Origin: CAZKUR01 sp964556005
GTDB taxonomy: Bacteria; Bacteroidota; Ignavibacteria; Ignavibacteriales; Ignavibacteriaceae
Assembly (NCBI GenBank): GCA_964556005.1
Contig: CAZKUR010000006.1
Span: 1-64,000 of the forward strand
Reading direction: 5' to 3'
DNA length: 64,000 nucleotides
Both the position numbers and the translations under genes were made by a program. This document shows, piece by piece, positions 26,629 through 34,576 of this stretch. Under the pieces are notes generated by a model. The model did not search any database. It was not told where the DNA came from and was given only the letters and a program-made list of their open reading frames with translations. The stretch's first letter is position 1. Every line of letters begins with the position of its first letter.

Positions 26629-28140
26629 TTATACCTTAATTTCAGGTTTCATCTGGGGAAAGAAGATAACATCCCTGATTGAAGACTGGTCTGTAAGCAG
26701 CATTACAAGCCTGTCAATTCCGATACCCAGCCCGGCAGTAGGCGGCATACCGTACTCAAGTGCGCGAATAAAATCTTCATCAATCTGATGCGCCTCTTCA
26801 TCTCCCTGCTCGCGCATTTTAGTCTGTTCAAGAAATCTTTCTTTTTGATCAACCGGGTCATTCAGTTCCGAAAAGGCATTGCACAATTCCCTTCCAGCAG
26901 CGTAGAGTTCAAATCTTTCAACTGCTCCTTCTTTCGATCTATGTTTTTTCGCAAGAGGAGAAATTTCAAGCGGATAATCAACAACAAAAGTAGGCTGTAT
27001 TAATTCCGGCTGAACGGCAGAACTGAAAATCTCATCAATCAATTTACCCTTGGTTTCTATTTTTGAAAGATCAATATCAAAATTTTTAGCGGCATTTTTT
27101 AATTCGTCGAATGAAGCTGAAAGAATATTTAGGCCGGTTTTTTCATTTAAAGCATCAATCATTGAAACTCTGTTCCAGGGAGATTTAAAATTTACTTTTA
27201 ATTCACCATAATCAAATTCTAATTTATTAAATACTTCACTGCAAATATGATTGATTAATTTTTCCACAAACTGCATCATCCATTCGTAATCTTTATACGG
27301 GACATACAATTCCATCATTGTAAATTCGGGATTATGCGTACGATCCATTCCCTCGTTTCTAAAATCTTTAGAGATTTCATAAACGCCGTTAAAACCGCCG
27401 ACAATTAATCTTTTTAAATATAGCTCGTCTGCAATTCGTAAATATAAATCCGTATCAAGCGTATTATGGTGAGAGACAAACGGTCTAGCAGAAGCGCCTC
27501 CGTAAAGAGGCTGAAGAATCGGAGTTTCGACTTCAAGATATCCGTTTGAATCTAAAATTTTTCTCATCGAGGAAATTATTCTGCTGCGTTTATTAAATAT
27601 TTCCTTAATATGAGGATTTACAATTAAATCAAGGTATCTTTGCCTATACCTCAACTCGATATCGGTAAATTGATCGTGTATAATTTTTTTCCCCGATTCA
27701 TCGGTTGTTTCTTTTGCAATCGGCAGCGGGCGAAGCGACTTGGTTAAAACAGTCAGCGAAGTGACATGAACCGAAATTTCGCCTGTTTTAGTTTTAAATA
27801 CATATCCCTCAATTCCAATGATGTCACCGATGTCGAGTAATTTAAAATTGTCATAAGATTCGCCTATATCATCTTTCCTCAGGTAAATTTGTATTCTACC
27901 GCCGTAATCCTGGATATGGGCGAAAGATGCTTTACCCATTCTTCTTAGAGCCATTATTCTTCCTGCAAGCTTAACATTTCTCTTTTCATTTTCATTAAAA
28001 GTATTTTTAATTTCTTCGGCATTAGTATCAGTTTCAAATGAATAAGGATAAGGATTTATACCTCTGGACTTAAGCTGATCTAATTCTTCAAATCTTCTTT
28101 TAATAAGTACATTTATATCCTGCTGAGGATTATTTTCCAC
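26629..28140 (-). CDS. lysS: Lysyl-tRNA synthetase (class II)
   Basis: A 503-residue enzyme that charges tRNA-Lys. The start is the GTG at 28140, placed four bases after an ideal GGAGG; the frame upstream of it only overlaps the dacB gene. The OB-fold anticodon-binding domain covers about residues 35-150, and the class II core has motif 1 (near VETPILQPLYGGASARPF), motif 2 (EISKDFRNEGMDRTHNPEFT) and motif 3 (PTAGLGIGIDRLVMLLT). The KMxxGPE-type N-terminal variants are absent. Spacing to dacB is 10 bp. Confidence 0.95.
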   Translation of the reverse strand: MENNPQQDINVLIKRRFEELDQLKSRGINPYPYSFETDTNAEEIKNTFNENEKRNVKLAGRIMALRRMGKASFAHIQDYGGRIQIYLRKDDIGESYDNFKLLDIGDIIGIEGYVFKTKTGEISVHVTSLTVLTKSLRPLPIAKETTDESGKKIIHDQFTDIELRYRQRYLDLIVNPHIKEIFNKRSRIISSMRKILDSNGYLEVETPILQPLYGGASARPFVSHHNTLDTDLYLRIADELYLKRLIVGGFNGVYEISKDFRNEGMDRTHNPEFTMMELYVPYKDYEWMMQFVEKLINHICSEVFNKLEFDYGELKVNFKSPWNRVSMIDALNEKTGLNILSASFDELKNAAKNFDIDLSKIETKGKLIDEIFSSAVQPELIQPTFVVDYPLEISPLAKKHRSKEGAVERFELYAAGRELCNAFSELNDPVDQKERFLEQTKMREQGDEEAHQIDEDFIRALEYGMPPTAGLGIGIDRLVMLLTDQSSIRDVIFFPQMKPEIKV

Positions 28141-28150
28141 AAAGCCTCCG

Positions 28151-29662
28151 TTATTTTCTTTTAAAATTAGCAAGGCGCAAGCATACAAGATCCTGTATGT
28201 TTTCCGCCAGTTTAACTGGAACAACAAAATTATTTACTATCATCGAAAAAGCAACCGGTTCATTATCGGCTGTAAATGCATAGCCGGATAAGCTCCGTAC
28301 TGCATCAAGGTAACCGGGTTTTGCTCTGATTTTATTAACGGCATCTGTATTTTTTAATCTTTCTCCAAAAGTTCCGTCAACTCCGGCAATAGGCAGCGAA
28401 TTGTAAAAGGCAATAAAATACTTACTCTTGTACATATAAGTAAGTAAATTTAATATCTGTTTCGGTGAAACAAGATTCAATGGAGATAAGCCGCTGCCGT
28501 CAACCATAACCATGTTGTGGGGATTTATGCCCATTTCTTTTAGAATAGGTGAAATTGCGTTAACCCCGTTCACCGCAGTTCCCCATCCAAACTTTTCGTA
28601 CCCGATTATTTTTAAAAGCTGTTCTGCAAAAAAATTAATACTGTTTTTATTAATTGCTTTAATAATTTCTTTCAGAGGAGGAGAGTAATATGTAAAAAGC
28701 AGCGACATTGAATTGTAATCCAGAGGCGCAGAAATATCATCAACATCGATTGGATAACCGTCTACTTCAATTCCTTTTTTCTGTAATATATCTTTTAAAA
28801 CGACAACGGAATATTGAGTCGGGTTGTTAACGGTTACATATGTTTTCACTGAATCATCCGAATTGCGAATCGTGCCGAATACATTAACGATGTTCGTACC
28901 TCTTTGACGATAAACATCGATATTAGTGGTCGAATCTTTTGGGACAACAATTATATCATTTACGATTACAATATATTTTGTATCAGGAATAGTTTTTATT
29001 ACAGCCTTTTTCTTTTGTCTGTCTACAGTAACTATTATATCAACGCAATTATCGTTGAACGACACAGCCCCCGATGGAGCGGAATACCAATAGCTTTCAT
29101 GATCCCACGCCCAGCCTTTTCCCAATCCAACATTGTCGAATTTATTATCATCACCGATAATGTTTCCTCTTATTTCATCGATACCCTTTGCTTGAAGAGA
29201 ATCGGCCCAATCGTCAAATACTTTAAAAATGTCGTCGTTATAAAACCTGCCTGAAATTGTCGGATCGCCTCCTCCCTGCCAAATTAAATCGCCGTCAAGG
29301 GTTGACCCGTCAATTTTTCCGCGCGTATAAATTTCCGATTTAAACCTATAATCCTCACCTAAAAGTACCAAACCTGCAGCCGTCGTAAACAATTTCATAT
29401 TTGAAGCAGGTACAAACAGCTTACTTGCATTTCTTTTATAAAAATATTCACCGGTTTTCAACGATTGAATAATTACTCCCCAGTTTGCATTGCTGAAATT
29501 CGGATCGTCAAAAATATCGTCCATCTGTCTGTGGAATTCCACTAAATTCGAATACACCTCATTAACGGAAGTATCTTTTTCAGCTTTCCCTTCAAGTTGT
29601 GCAAAAAGAGGAAAAGTAAAAATCACAAAAACAAAAATTATTTTTTTAATTCCGGTTGCCAT
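28151..29662 (-). CDS. dacB: D-Ala-D-Ala carboxypeptidase/endopeptidase, PBP4 type (family S13)
   Basis: A 503-residue periplasmic low-molecular-weight penicillin-binding protein. A signal peptide (KIIFVFVIFTFPLFAQ) is followed by the Ser-x-x-Lys motif in VPASNMKLFTTAA and the Ser-x-Asn motif in NSINFFAEQLLK. The third motif, normally Lys-Thr-Gly, reads Lys-Pro-Gly in IRAKPGYLDAVRSLSGYA. About 170 residues between motifs 1 and 2 form the extra domain typical of PBP4. The start overlaps rluB by 17 bp. It would cut cross-links or trim pentapeptides in peptidoglycan; the altered third motif may affect catalysis. Confidence 0.88.
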   Translation of the reverse strand: MATGIKKIIFVFVIFTFPLFAQLEGKAEKDTSVNEVYSNLVEFHRQMDDIFDDPNFSNANWGVIIQSLKTGEYFYKRNASKLFVPASNMKLFTTAAGLVLLGEDYRFKSEIYTRGKIDGSTLDGDLIWQGGGDPTISGRFYNDDIFKVFDDWADSLQAKGIDEIRGNIIGDDNKFDNVGLGKGWAWDHESYWYSAPSGAVSFNDNCVDIIVTVDRQKKKAVIKTIPDTKYIVIVNDIIVVPKDSTTNIDVYRQRGTNIVNVFGTIRNSDDSVKTYVTVNNPTQYSVVVLKDILQKKGIEVDGYPIDVDDISAPLDYNSMSLLFTYYSPPLKEIIKAINKNSINFFAEQLLKIIGYEKFGWGTAVNGVNAISPILKEMGINPHNMVMVDGSGLSPLNLVSPKQILNLLTYMYKSKYFIAFYNSLPIAGVDGTFGERLKNTDAVNKIRAKPGYLDAVRSLSGYAFTADNEPVAFSMIVNNFVVPVKLAENIQDLVCLRLANFKRK

Positions 29663-30359
29663 ATTCCTTGAAAATATGTTTAACTTCCTGTTCGGATAAT
29701 TTCCGGTAATTCCCGATAGGAATATCCGCCTTCAGTCCAGCAAAACTTTTCCGGTTAAGCGATACTACTCTATACCCTGCGGCATTGAACATTTTCTTAA
29801 CAAAATGATTTCTTCCTTCAACACACTCAACATTTATAAAGCCGGCTTTTTTATTATTGAATTCAATTTTTTGAAACCTGCCTTTCATCCCTTCGATAAA
29901 AATTCCTTTTTTTAGTTTGACTGCATCATCATCTTTAAGAGGTAAATTTAATTTTACTTCATAAACTCTCGGTACTGAATTTTTAGGATGGGTTAGCAGA
30001 TATGAAAAGTCTCCATCGTTTGTTAAAAACATTACGCCGGTAGTATTATAATCCAACCTGCCGACAGGATATATTTTTTCTTTAACCTTTAGAATATCTG
30101 TTACAGTCTTCCTGTTTTTTTCATCATTTGTAGTGGTAACAATACCTGCTGGTTTATTCAATAAAAAATATACGTGTTTTTTAGGATTAACTTTTTCTCC
30201 GTCGAATTTAACGATGTCCGTTTCCGTATCAACTTTAAAAGAAAGATCCGTAATGGTTTTATCATTTATTGAAATTCTTCCGCTTAAAATCAATTCTTCA
30301 ACTTTTCTTCTTGAAGCAATACCGCACTCCGCTAAAAATTTATTTAACCTAACTTTCAT
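29646..30359 (-). CDS. rluB: rRNA pseudouridine synthase, RsuA/RluB family
   Basis: A 237-residue enzyme that isomerises uridine in ribosomal RNA, probably in 23S domain V if it is RluB. An N-terminal S4 RNA-binding domain (VRLNKFLAECGIASRRKVEE) is followed by the catalytic motif VGRLDYNTTGVMFLTNDG with the nucleophilic Asp. The start is the ATG at 30359, which lies inside the last codons of scpB (11-bp overlap); the frame further upstream only shadows scpB. The scpA-scpB-rluB order is widely conserved in bacteria and supports the RluB call over RsuA or RluE/F. Confidence 0.9.
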   Translation of the reverse strand: MKVRLNKFLAECGIASRRKVEELILSGRISINDKTITDLSFKVDTETDIVKFDGEKVNPKKHVYFLLNKPAGIVTTTNDEKNRKTVTDILKVKEKIYPVGRLDYNTTGVMFLTNDGDFSYLLTHPKNSVPRVYEVKLNLPLKDDDAVKLKKGIFIEGMKGRFQKIEFNNKKAGFINVECVEGRNHFVKKMFNAAGYRVVSLNRKSFAGLKADIPIGNYRKLSEQEVKHIFKEYGNRN

Positions 30360-30993
30360 CCGGTTTATCCTGCTCCTCTTCATTTTCGACATTTTCTTCA
30401 AGAAGGTTCATCAGTATTTTCTGTTTTTGTTCGAGAAAATCTTCATCCTTCATTATTTCCTCAATTTCGCGTGGTTTAGGAAGATCGCTGAGTTTTGCCA
30501 AACCGAAATATTTTAAAAATTCATTTGTAGTCCCATATAAAAGAGGCCTGCCGATTGTTTCGGACCTGCCGCTGATTGTAATCAAATCTTTTTCAAGCAA
30601 GGTATTTAAAACATAATCCGAGTTTACACCGCGTATCTTTTCGAGTTCGGGTTTTGTTATCGGCTGCTTGTATGCAATTATAGCAAGAGTTTCCAACGCC
30701 GCCTGGCTTAATTTTCTTTTACTTTTTTCAGATGATAAAAATCCGATATATTTTGCAAATTCGGCTTTTGTACCGAATGTATAACCGTTTGCAATCCTTA
30801 AAATTTTAACCGACATATTTTGCTCGACGTACTTTAAGTTTAGTTCATCGACACATTTTTCGATATCATCGGAAGAGATTTGAATTTCCTCTCCGTCTAT
30901 TTCTTTTATCGCTTTAATAATTTCCTGCCCTGGGATTGGTTCATCCGATGAAAAAATCAATGCTTCAATAACCGAGATGTAAGTTTTATCCAT
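30349..30993 (-). CDS. scpB: Segregation and condensation protein B
   Basis: A 214-residue kleisin-interacting winged-helix protein, part of the SMC-ScpA-ScpB condensin that organises and segregates chromosomes. The conserved stretch LETLAIIAYKQPITKPELEKIRG is the family hallmark, and YGTTNEFLKYFGL follows in the second winged helix. The C-terminal tail is acidic (EENVENEEEQDKPDES). Its start overlaps scpA by 8 bp and its end overlaps rluB by 11 bp. No smc gene is visible in the window. Confidence 0.94.
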   Translation of the reverse strand: MDKTYISVIEALIFSSDEPIPGQEIIKAIKEIDGEEIQISSDDIEKCVDELNLKYVEQNMSVKILRIANGYTFGTKAEFAKYIGFLSSEKSKRKLSQAALETLAIIAYKQPITKPELEKIRGVNSDYVLNTLLEKDLITISGRSETIGRPLLYGTTNEFLKYFGLAKLSDLPKPREIEEIMKDEDFLEQKQKILMNLLEENVENEEEQDKPDES

Positions 30994-31705
30994 TATTTAT
31001 TTTATATATTACAAAATCGTTAAAATTTTCAGATTCCCTGATTCCAATCCGCTCTATTTTAACCAATTCCAAAAGAGCAATAAAGGTAATAACAATTCTT
31101 ATTTTTTCCCGAATACCGTTTATTAAGCTTAAGAAATGAAGTTCCGGCGAATTTTTTAGGCTGTTCATAATGAAATCAATTTGCTCCTCGATGGATACGT
31201 TTATCTTCTTGATTTCGTGAACGGGAGTTTCTTTTATCGATTCAATAGCTTGCTTAAATACCTTAGCAAGATCATAAATAGAAACATTCTTTAATAGAAT
31301 TTCATAATCAGGCGGAATTTCTTTTTCATCCATAGAAAAATTTCCCCGGAAATTTATTTTTCTCTGGTTGGATTCAAAAAATGAAAATTCCTCCGCCATC
31401 TCTTTATATTTTTTGTACTCCAGCAAGGCATTAATTAAATCCTGCCTCGGATCAATCTCTTCGCCTTTTTCATCAATTTCCCTCGGCAGCAGCATTCTTA
31501 CTTTAATGTGCATAAGTGTTGATGCCATTAAAATAAAATCACCGGCTGTTTCGAGATCGAGCATTTTAATTAAGTTTACATATTCCAAAAATTCTTTGGT
31601 TATCTTCGAAATCGGAATATCGTAAATATTCAATTCGTCTCTTTTAATGAAGAACAGGAGAAGATCGAGAGGTCCTTCAAAATGATCTAATTTAATTCTA
31701 TACAT
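30986..31705 (-). CDS. scpA: Segregation and condensation protein A (kleisin)
   Basis: A 239-residue kleisin that bridges the SMC heads. The N-terminal signature FEGPLDLLLFFIKRDELNIYD and DLETAGDFILMASTLMHIK are diagnostic. A C-terminal winged helix is predicted around FIALLELVKIERIGI. The ATG follows the trpS stop with no spacing, so it depends on the same transcript. It overlaps scpB by 8 bp. Confidence 0.95.
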   Translation of the reverse strand: MYRIKLDHFEGPLDLLLFFIKRDELNIYDIPISKITKEFLEYVNLIKMLDLETAGDFILMASTLMHIKVRMLLPREIDEKGEEIDPRQDLINALLEYKKYKEMAEEFSFFESNQRKINFRGNFSMDEKEIPPDYEILLKNVSIYDLAKVFKQAIESIKETPVHEIKKINVSIEEQIDFIMNSLKNSPELHFLSLINGIREKIRIVITFIALLELVKIERIGIRESENFNDFVIYKINNG

Positions 31706-32686
31706 TTATCCGAATTTCATTTTTTCGTGAACTTCATTCATGGTTTCTTCGGCAATCTTCTTTGCCCTTTTTTCACCATCGGCCAGGACATCCTTCACTT
31801 CGCCGGGATGTTCTTCAAGATGTTTTCGCTTTTCAATTATCGGTTCAAGCAATGCGGAAATTTTCGATGCGCAATTCATTTTGCAATCGAAACATCCAAG
31901 TGCACCTGACCGGCAGCCTGCCTCAATTTCAGGTATTTCGCCGGGATTAAATTTTTTGTGGTACGAAAATACAAGACAAATATCAGGATTGCCCGGATCA
32001 CCTTTTCTAATTTTTTGAGGATCCGTTACAGCCTTTTTCAATTTAGATTTTACTGTTTCCGGATTATCGGAAAGTAAAATGGTATTGTTTAAAGATTTAC
32101 TCATCTTTGCATTGCCGTCTAGACCCGGGAGACGTGAAAATTTTGTCAGCAGTGGTTCCGGTTCGGGAAAAACCGTTCCGTACTGATTATTAAAACGTCT
32201 CGTAATTTCTCTCGTTATTTCAATGTGCGGTACCTGGTCTTCGCCAACAGGGACAGCATTGCCTTTGTATAACAATATGTCTGCTGCCTGCAATACCGGG
32301 TAGCCAAGATGACCGTAAATTACTTGTTCAATATGTAAATCTCTTACTTGATCTTTAACAGTAGGATTTCTTTCAAGCCGATTTACCGTGATTAACATAC
32401 TTAAAATCAAATTTAGTTCCGTATGTTCTTTTATCTGAGATTGCCTGAACATCGGGCTTTTTTGAGGATCAAGCCCTGCGGCAAGCCAGTCAATCAGCAT
32501 TTCTATGGAATTTTCGTAAATGCCGCTGGTATCTAAGTTTGTTGTAAGCACATGATAATCGGCAATTAAATGAAAATTTTGATATTCATCCTGAAGTTTA
32601 ACCCAATTTTCCAATGCACCTACATAATGGCCGATATGCAGTTTCCCGGTCGGCCTCATTCCGCTGAGTATTCTTTTTTTTGTCAT
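31706..32686 (-). CDS. trpS: Tryptophanyl-tRNA synthetase, [4Fe-4S]-type Cys motif
   Basis: A 326-residue class I synthetase. The HIGH motif is in TGKLHIGHYVGAL and the KMSKS motif is intact. The region ICLVF...GCRSGALGCFDC gives four cysteines spaced C-x20-C-x6-C-x2-C, close to the C-x22-C-x6-C-x2-C that binds a [4Fe-4S] cluster near the anticodon site in Thermotoga maritima TrpRS. A cluster is therefore likely; this is inference from spacing. No Shine-Dalgarno sequence is seen at the ATG. It leads the trpS-scpA-scpB-rluB-dacB-lysS run and diverges from the small gene at 32989. Confidence 0.95.
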   Translation of the reverse strand: MTKKRILSGMRPTGKLHIGHYVGALENWVKLQDEYQNFHLIADYHVLTTNLDTSGIYENSIEMLIDWLAAGLDPQKSPMFRQSQIKEHTELNLILSMLITVNRLERNPTVKDQVRDLHIEQVIYGHLGYPVLQAADILLYKGNAVPVGEDQVPHIEITREITRRFNNQYGTVFPEPEPLLTKFSRLPGLDGNAKMSKSLNNTILLSDNPETVKSKLKKAVTDPQKIRKGDPGNPDICLVFSYHKKFNPGEIPEIEAGCRSGALGCFDCKMNCASKISALLEPIIEKRKHLEEHPGEVKDVLADGEKRAKKIAEETMNEVHEKMKFG

Positions 32687-32988
32687 TTGAGTGAATTATT
32701 TTAAATACAATTTTAAAAAATAACAATATTGAACAAAATAAACTCAATCAAAATTTAAAAGAATTTTTTTAAGTGATTATCCGGGATAAAAAATCGAACG
32801 AACGATTCTAAAATAATTATGACTGAAATATTTTTGAATATCCGGATTTTATTTATAAACCGTATCAAAGTTTAATCCCTCTTCCTATAGTTCAAGAAGC
32901 TGTATAAGTAAATAAGCTTTACTAAATCGATATTTGTTGTTATAATTATTATAGAAATAAATTTTCTTAATAAATAACAAATTCCCCG
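32687..32988. other. Divergent intergenic region
   Basis: An AT-rich region of about 300 bases between trpS (- strand) and the small gene at 32989 (+ strand). It must hold both promoters; only the one at 32918-32946 is recognisable. No RNA gene or repeat was seen. Confidence 0.6.
32918..32946 (+). promoter_or_regulatory. Extended -10 promoter for the gene at 32989
   Basis: TGtTATAAT at 32938-32946 is a perfect extended -10 element. TTTACT at 32918-32923, 17 bases upstream, is a 4/6 match to the -35 box. The distance to the ATG at 32989 is suitable for a short leader. Confidence 0.45.
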
Positions 32989-33282
32989 ATGAGATGGTAT
33001 ACTTTTTCAATTGAACATACAGGGGGGAAATTTAATGAAGAGCAAAGGTTGCTTAACTATTTTAAAAAAATTTACAACGATTTAAAAGAACCGAAGGAAC
33101 TTACGCTCTTTAAAAGTGAACAAAGCAATATAAAAAAGGTTTATTTTATTTCGATTCCCGATCATTTAATCTCACTAAAAAATTTATTCCTTGCAGTTTT
33201 CAATTTGTACCCGTGTGATGCTCCTGATCCCGAAACTTTAAAATATATTGGGGGTGACCGGCAAGAAATCCATAATAGCTAA
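32989..33282 (+). CDS. Small hypothetical protein
   Basis: A 97-residue soluble protein I do not recognise. It contains no signal peptide or membrane segment; the N-terminal half is charged and helical (EEQRLLNYFKKIYNDLKEP) and the middle reads KKVYFISIPDHLISLKNLFLAVF. It stands alone on the + strand between - strand genes, behind a good promoter (32918-32946). A weak inverted repeat at its end (33257-33263 with 33290-33296, followed by TTTTC) could be its terminator. A promoter and isolated position support a real gene. Confidence 0.55.
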   Translation: MRWYTFSIEHTGGKFNEEQRLLNYFKKIYNDLKEPKELTLFKSEQSNIKKVYFISIPDHLISLKNLFLAVFNLYPCDAPDPETLKYIGGDRQEIHNS

Positions 33283-33299
33283 CACCATCTGCCGGTTTT
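33257..33299 (+). terminator. Possible terminator overlapping the end of the gene at 32989
   Basis: ACCGGCA (33257-33263) and TGCCGGT (33290-33296) pair over a 26-base loop and are followed by TTTC. The stem starts inside the coding region and the loop is long, so this is a weak call. Confidence 0.3.
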
Positions 33300-33301
33300 C
33301 T

Positions 33302-33840
33302 TTAAGATAAATATAAGTATGGTTTCCAATTTTCATCAATTTTTCCCACAACATTTTTTATAAACATAATATGGCTCGGCTTAAAAGGTTTAGTCAATAG
33401 ATTCATATTTGCTTCAAACGGAGTTCGATCACCTTTTTTATTATTGCACAAAGTGCAGGCGCTAATCAAATTTTCCCATGAATCTATTCCGCCTTTTGCT
33501 CTCGGGATAATATGATCTATCGTTAAAGGGAGATCACTCCTGCCGCAGTAAGCACAACGGTAAGCGTCCCTGCGAAGGATATTTTTCCTTGTAAGCACTA
33601 CTTTTTTATAGGGGACATTAACATAACGGCTTAATCGTATTATACTCGGCCAGGGATATTGAGAGGATACCGAATGGATGGTTTTACGTTTGTCGTCAAA
33701 AACTAACTGTGCTTTACCAAGGTAAATTAAAACAACAGCTTTTTTTATATTACAAACTGTTACAGGTTCATAACTCTGATTTAGTATAAGAACCTTGGCA
33801 TTTAAACGCCCATTAAAACGCTTGGCAGGTTCGAAGACAT
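33302..33840 (-). CDS. HNH endonuclease, 5' end out of frame
   Basis: An HNH-family nuclease of the common type that starts about 70 residues before the HNH core. The core is intact: CAYCG, DHIIPRAKGGIDSWENL and CTLCNNKKG supply the zinc cysteines and HNH residues. A GTG at 33598 would give only 98 residues, but the same frame continues upstream with a clear family match (AKVLILNQSYEPVTVCNIKK, then VNVPYKKVVLTRKN). That upstream frame has no ATG, GTG or TTG before a stop at 33853-33851. The only ATG behind a ribosome-binding sequence (AAAGGAGT, ATG at 33840) lies one frame off. Either a single-base indel occurred or the start is non-standard. Confidence 0.7.
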
Positions 33841-33846
33841 ACTCCT

Positions 33847-34038
33847 TTATTTATTTTTTCTATTTTGAATTACAAAATAAACTCTGAAAACAATTCTAAG
33901 GATAAAAAGAATTATTGCAATAACTAACAGCGTTATATAAAATTCTTTCGGTACTGCATTAATCAGAATCAAGAATAACAGAACAAAAACTACAGCTATA
34001 GATCCGTAATTGAAAATCTTGTAAAATTTAGTATCCAA
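33847..34038 (-). CDS. Small two-helix membrane protein of unknown function
   Basis: A 63-residue protein with two hydrophobic segments (about residues 13-28, AVVFVLLFLILI, and 33-53, ITLLVIAIILFILRIVF) and a basic end (QNRKNK). The only available start is TTG at 34038 without a clear ribosome-binding site. Its stop is 7 bases before the ATG that precedes the HNH gene. It matches no family I know. The clear membrane pattern supports it, but the weak start keeps confidence low. Confidence 0.4.
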   Translation of the reverse strand: MDTKFYKIFNYGSIAVVFVLLFLILINAVPKEFYITLLVIAIILFILRIVFRVYFVIQNRKNK

Positions 34039-34163
34039 ATTAAATTATTTCGATGTATTATAAAATTCAAATAAACGGCACATCTTAAAGGTAAAAAAAT
34101 TCCGCAGTTTAAAATCACAATAAAAAATATAGTTAAAATTTGAAATATTTACCAAGTTTATCT

Positions 34164-34541
34164 TTAAATATCTTTATAGATTATTGCAACACAGGCGACA
34201 TAATCCCTAGAATGACTTAATGAAATCTTAAGGTTTTTACCGTCAGATAAAAATGAGGACAACTTGCCGTCAAGCTTTACAACAGGCATCCCGTTGGGTT
34301 CATTTGTAATTTCAATGCTTTGCCAATTTGCACCTTTTTCCCAGCCGGTGGCAAGTGCTTTATAAACTGCCTCTTTTGCAGCGAACCTGGCTGCGAAATG
34401 CTGATAACTATTGCTTTTGGAATTACAGTAATCAATTTCTTTTTTCGTATAAATTTTGCATAGAAAGTTTTCGCCGAATTTGATAATGCTGTCTTTAATT
34501 CTATCAATTTCGATTATGTCGATACCTATTCCGATTACCAT
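34164..34541 (-). CDS. acpS: Holo-[acyl-carrier-protein] synthase
   Basis: A 125-residue phosphopantetheinyl transferase that activates acyl carrier protein by attaching 4'-phosphopantetheine from CoA. The hallmarks are GIGIDIIEIDRI with the Mg-binding Asp and the FAAKEAVYKAL motif with the catalytic Glu and Lys; SLSHSRDYVACVAI closes the domain. The length is typical of AcpS-type trimeric enzymes. It lies 35 bp after the ggt gene on the same strand. Confidence 0.95.
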   Translation of the reverse strand: MVIGIGIDIIEIDRIKDSIIKFGENFLCKIYTKKEIDYCNSKSNSYQHFAARFAAKEAVYKALATGWEKGANWQSIEITNEPNGMPVVKLDGKLSSFLSDGKNLKISLSHSRDYVACVAIIYKDI

Positions 34542-34576
34542 TATAAAATATCTATAAAATATTAAAAAATAATAAC

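Noticed and set aside
33302..33598. The HNH gene as a complete 98-residue protein from the GTG at 33598
   Set aside because: The same frame carries about 70 more residues of clear family sequence upstream, so the GTG is internal.
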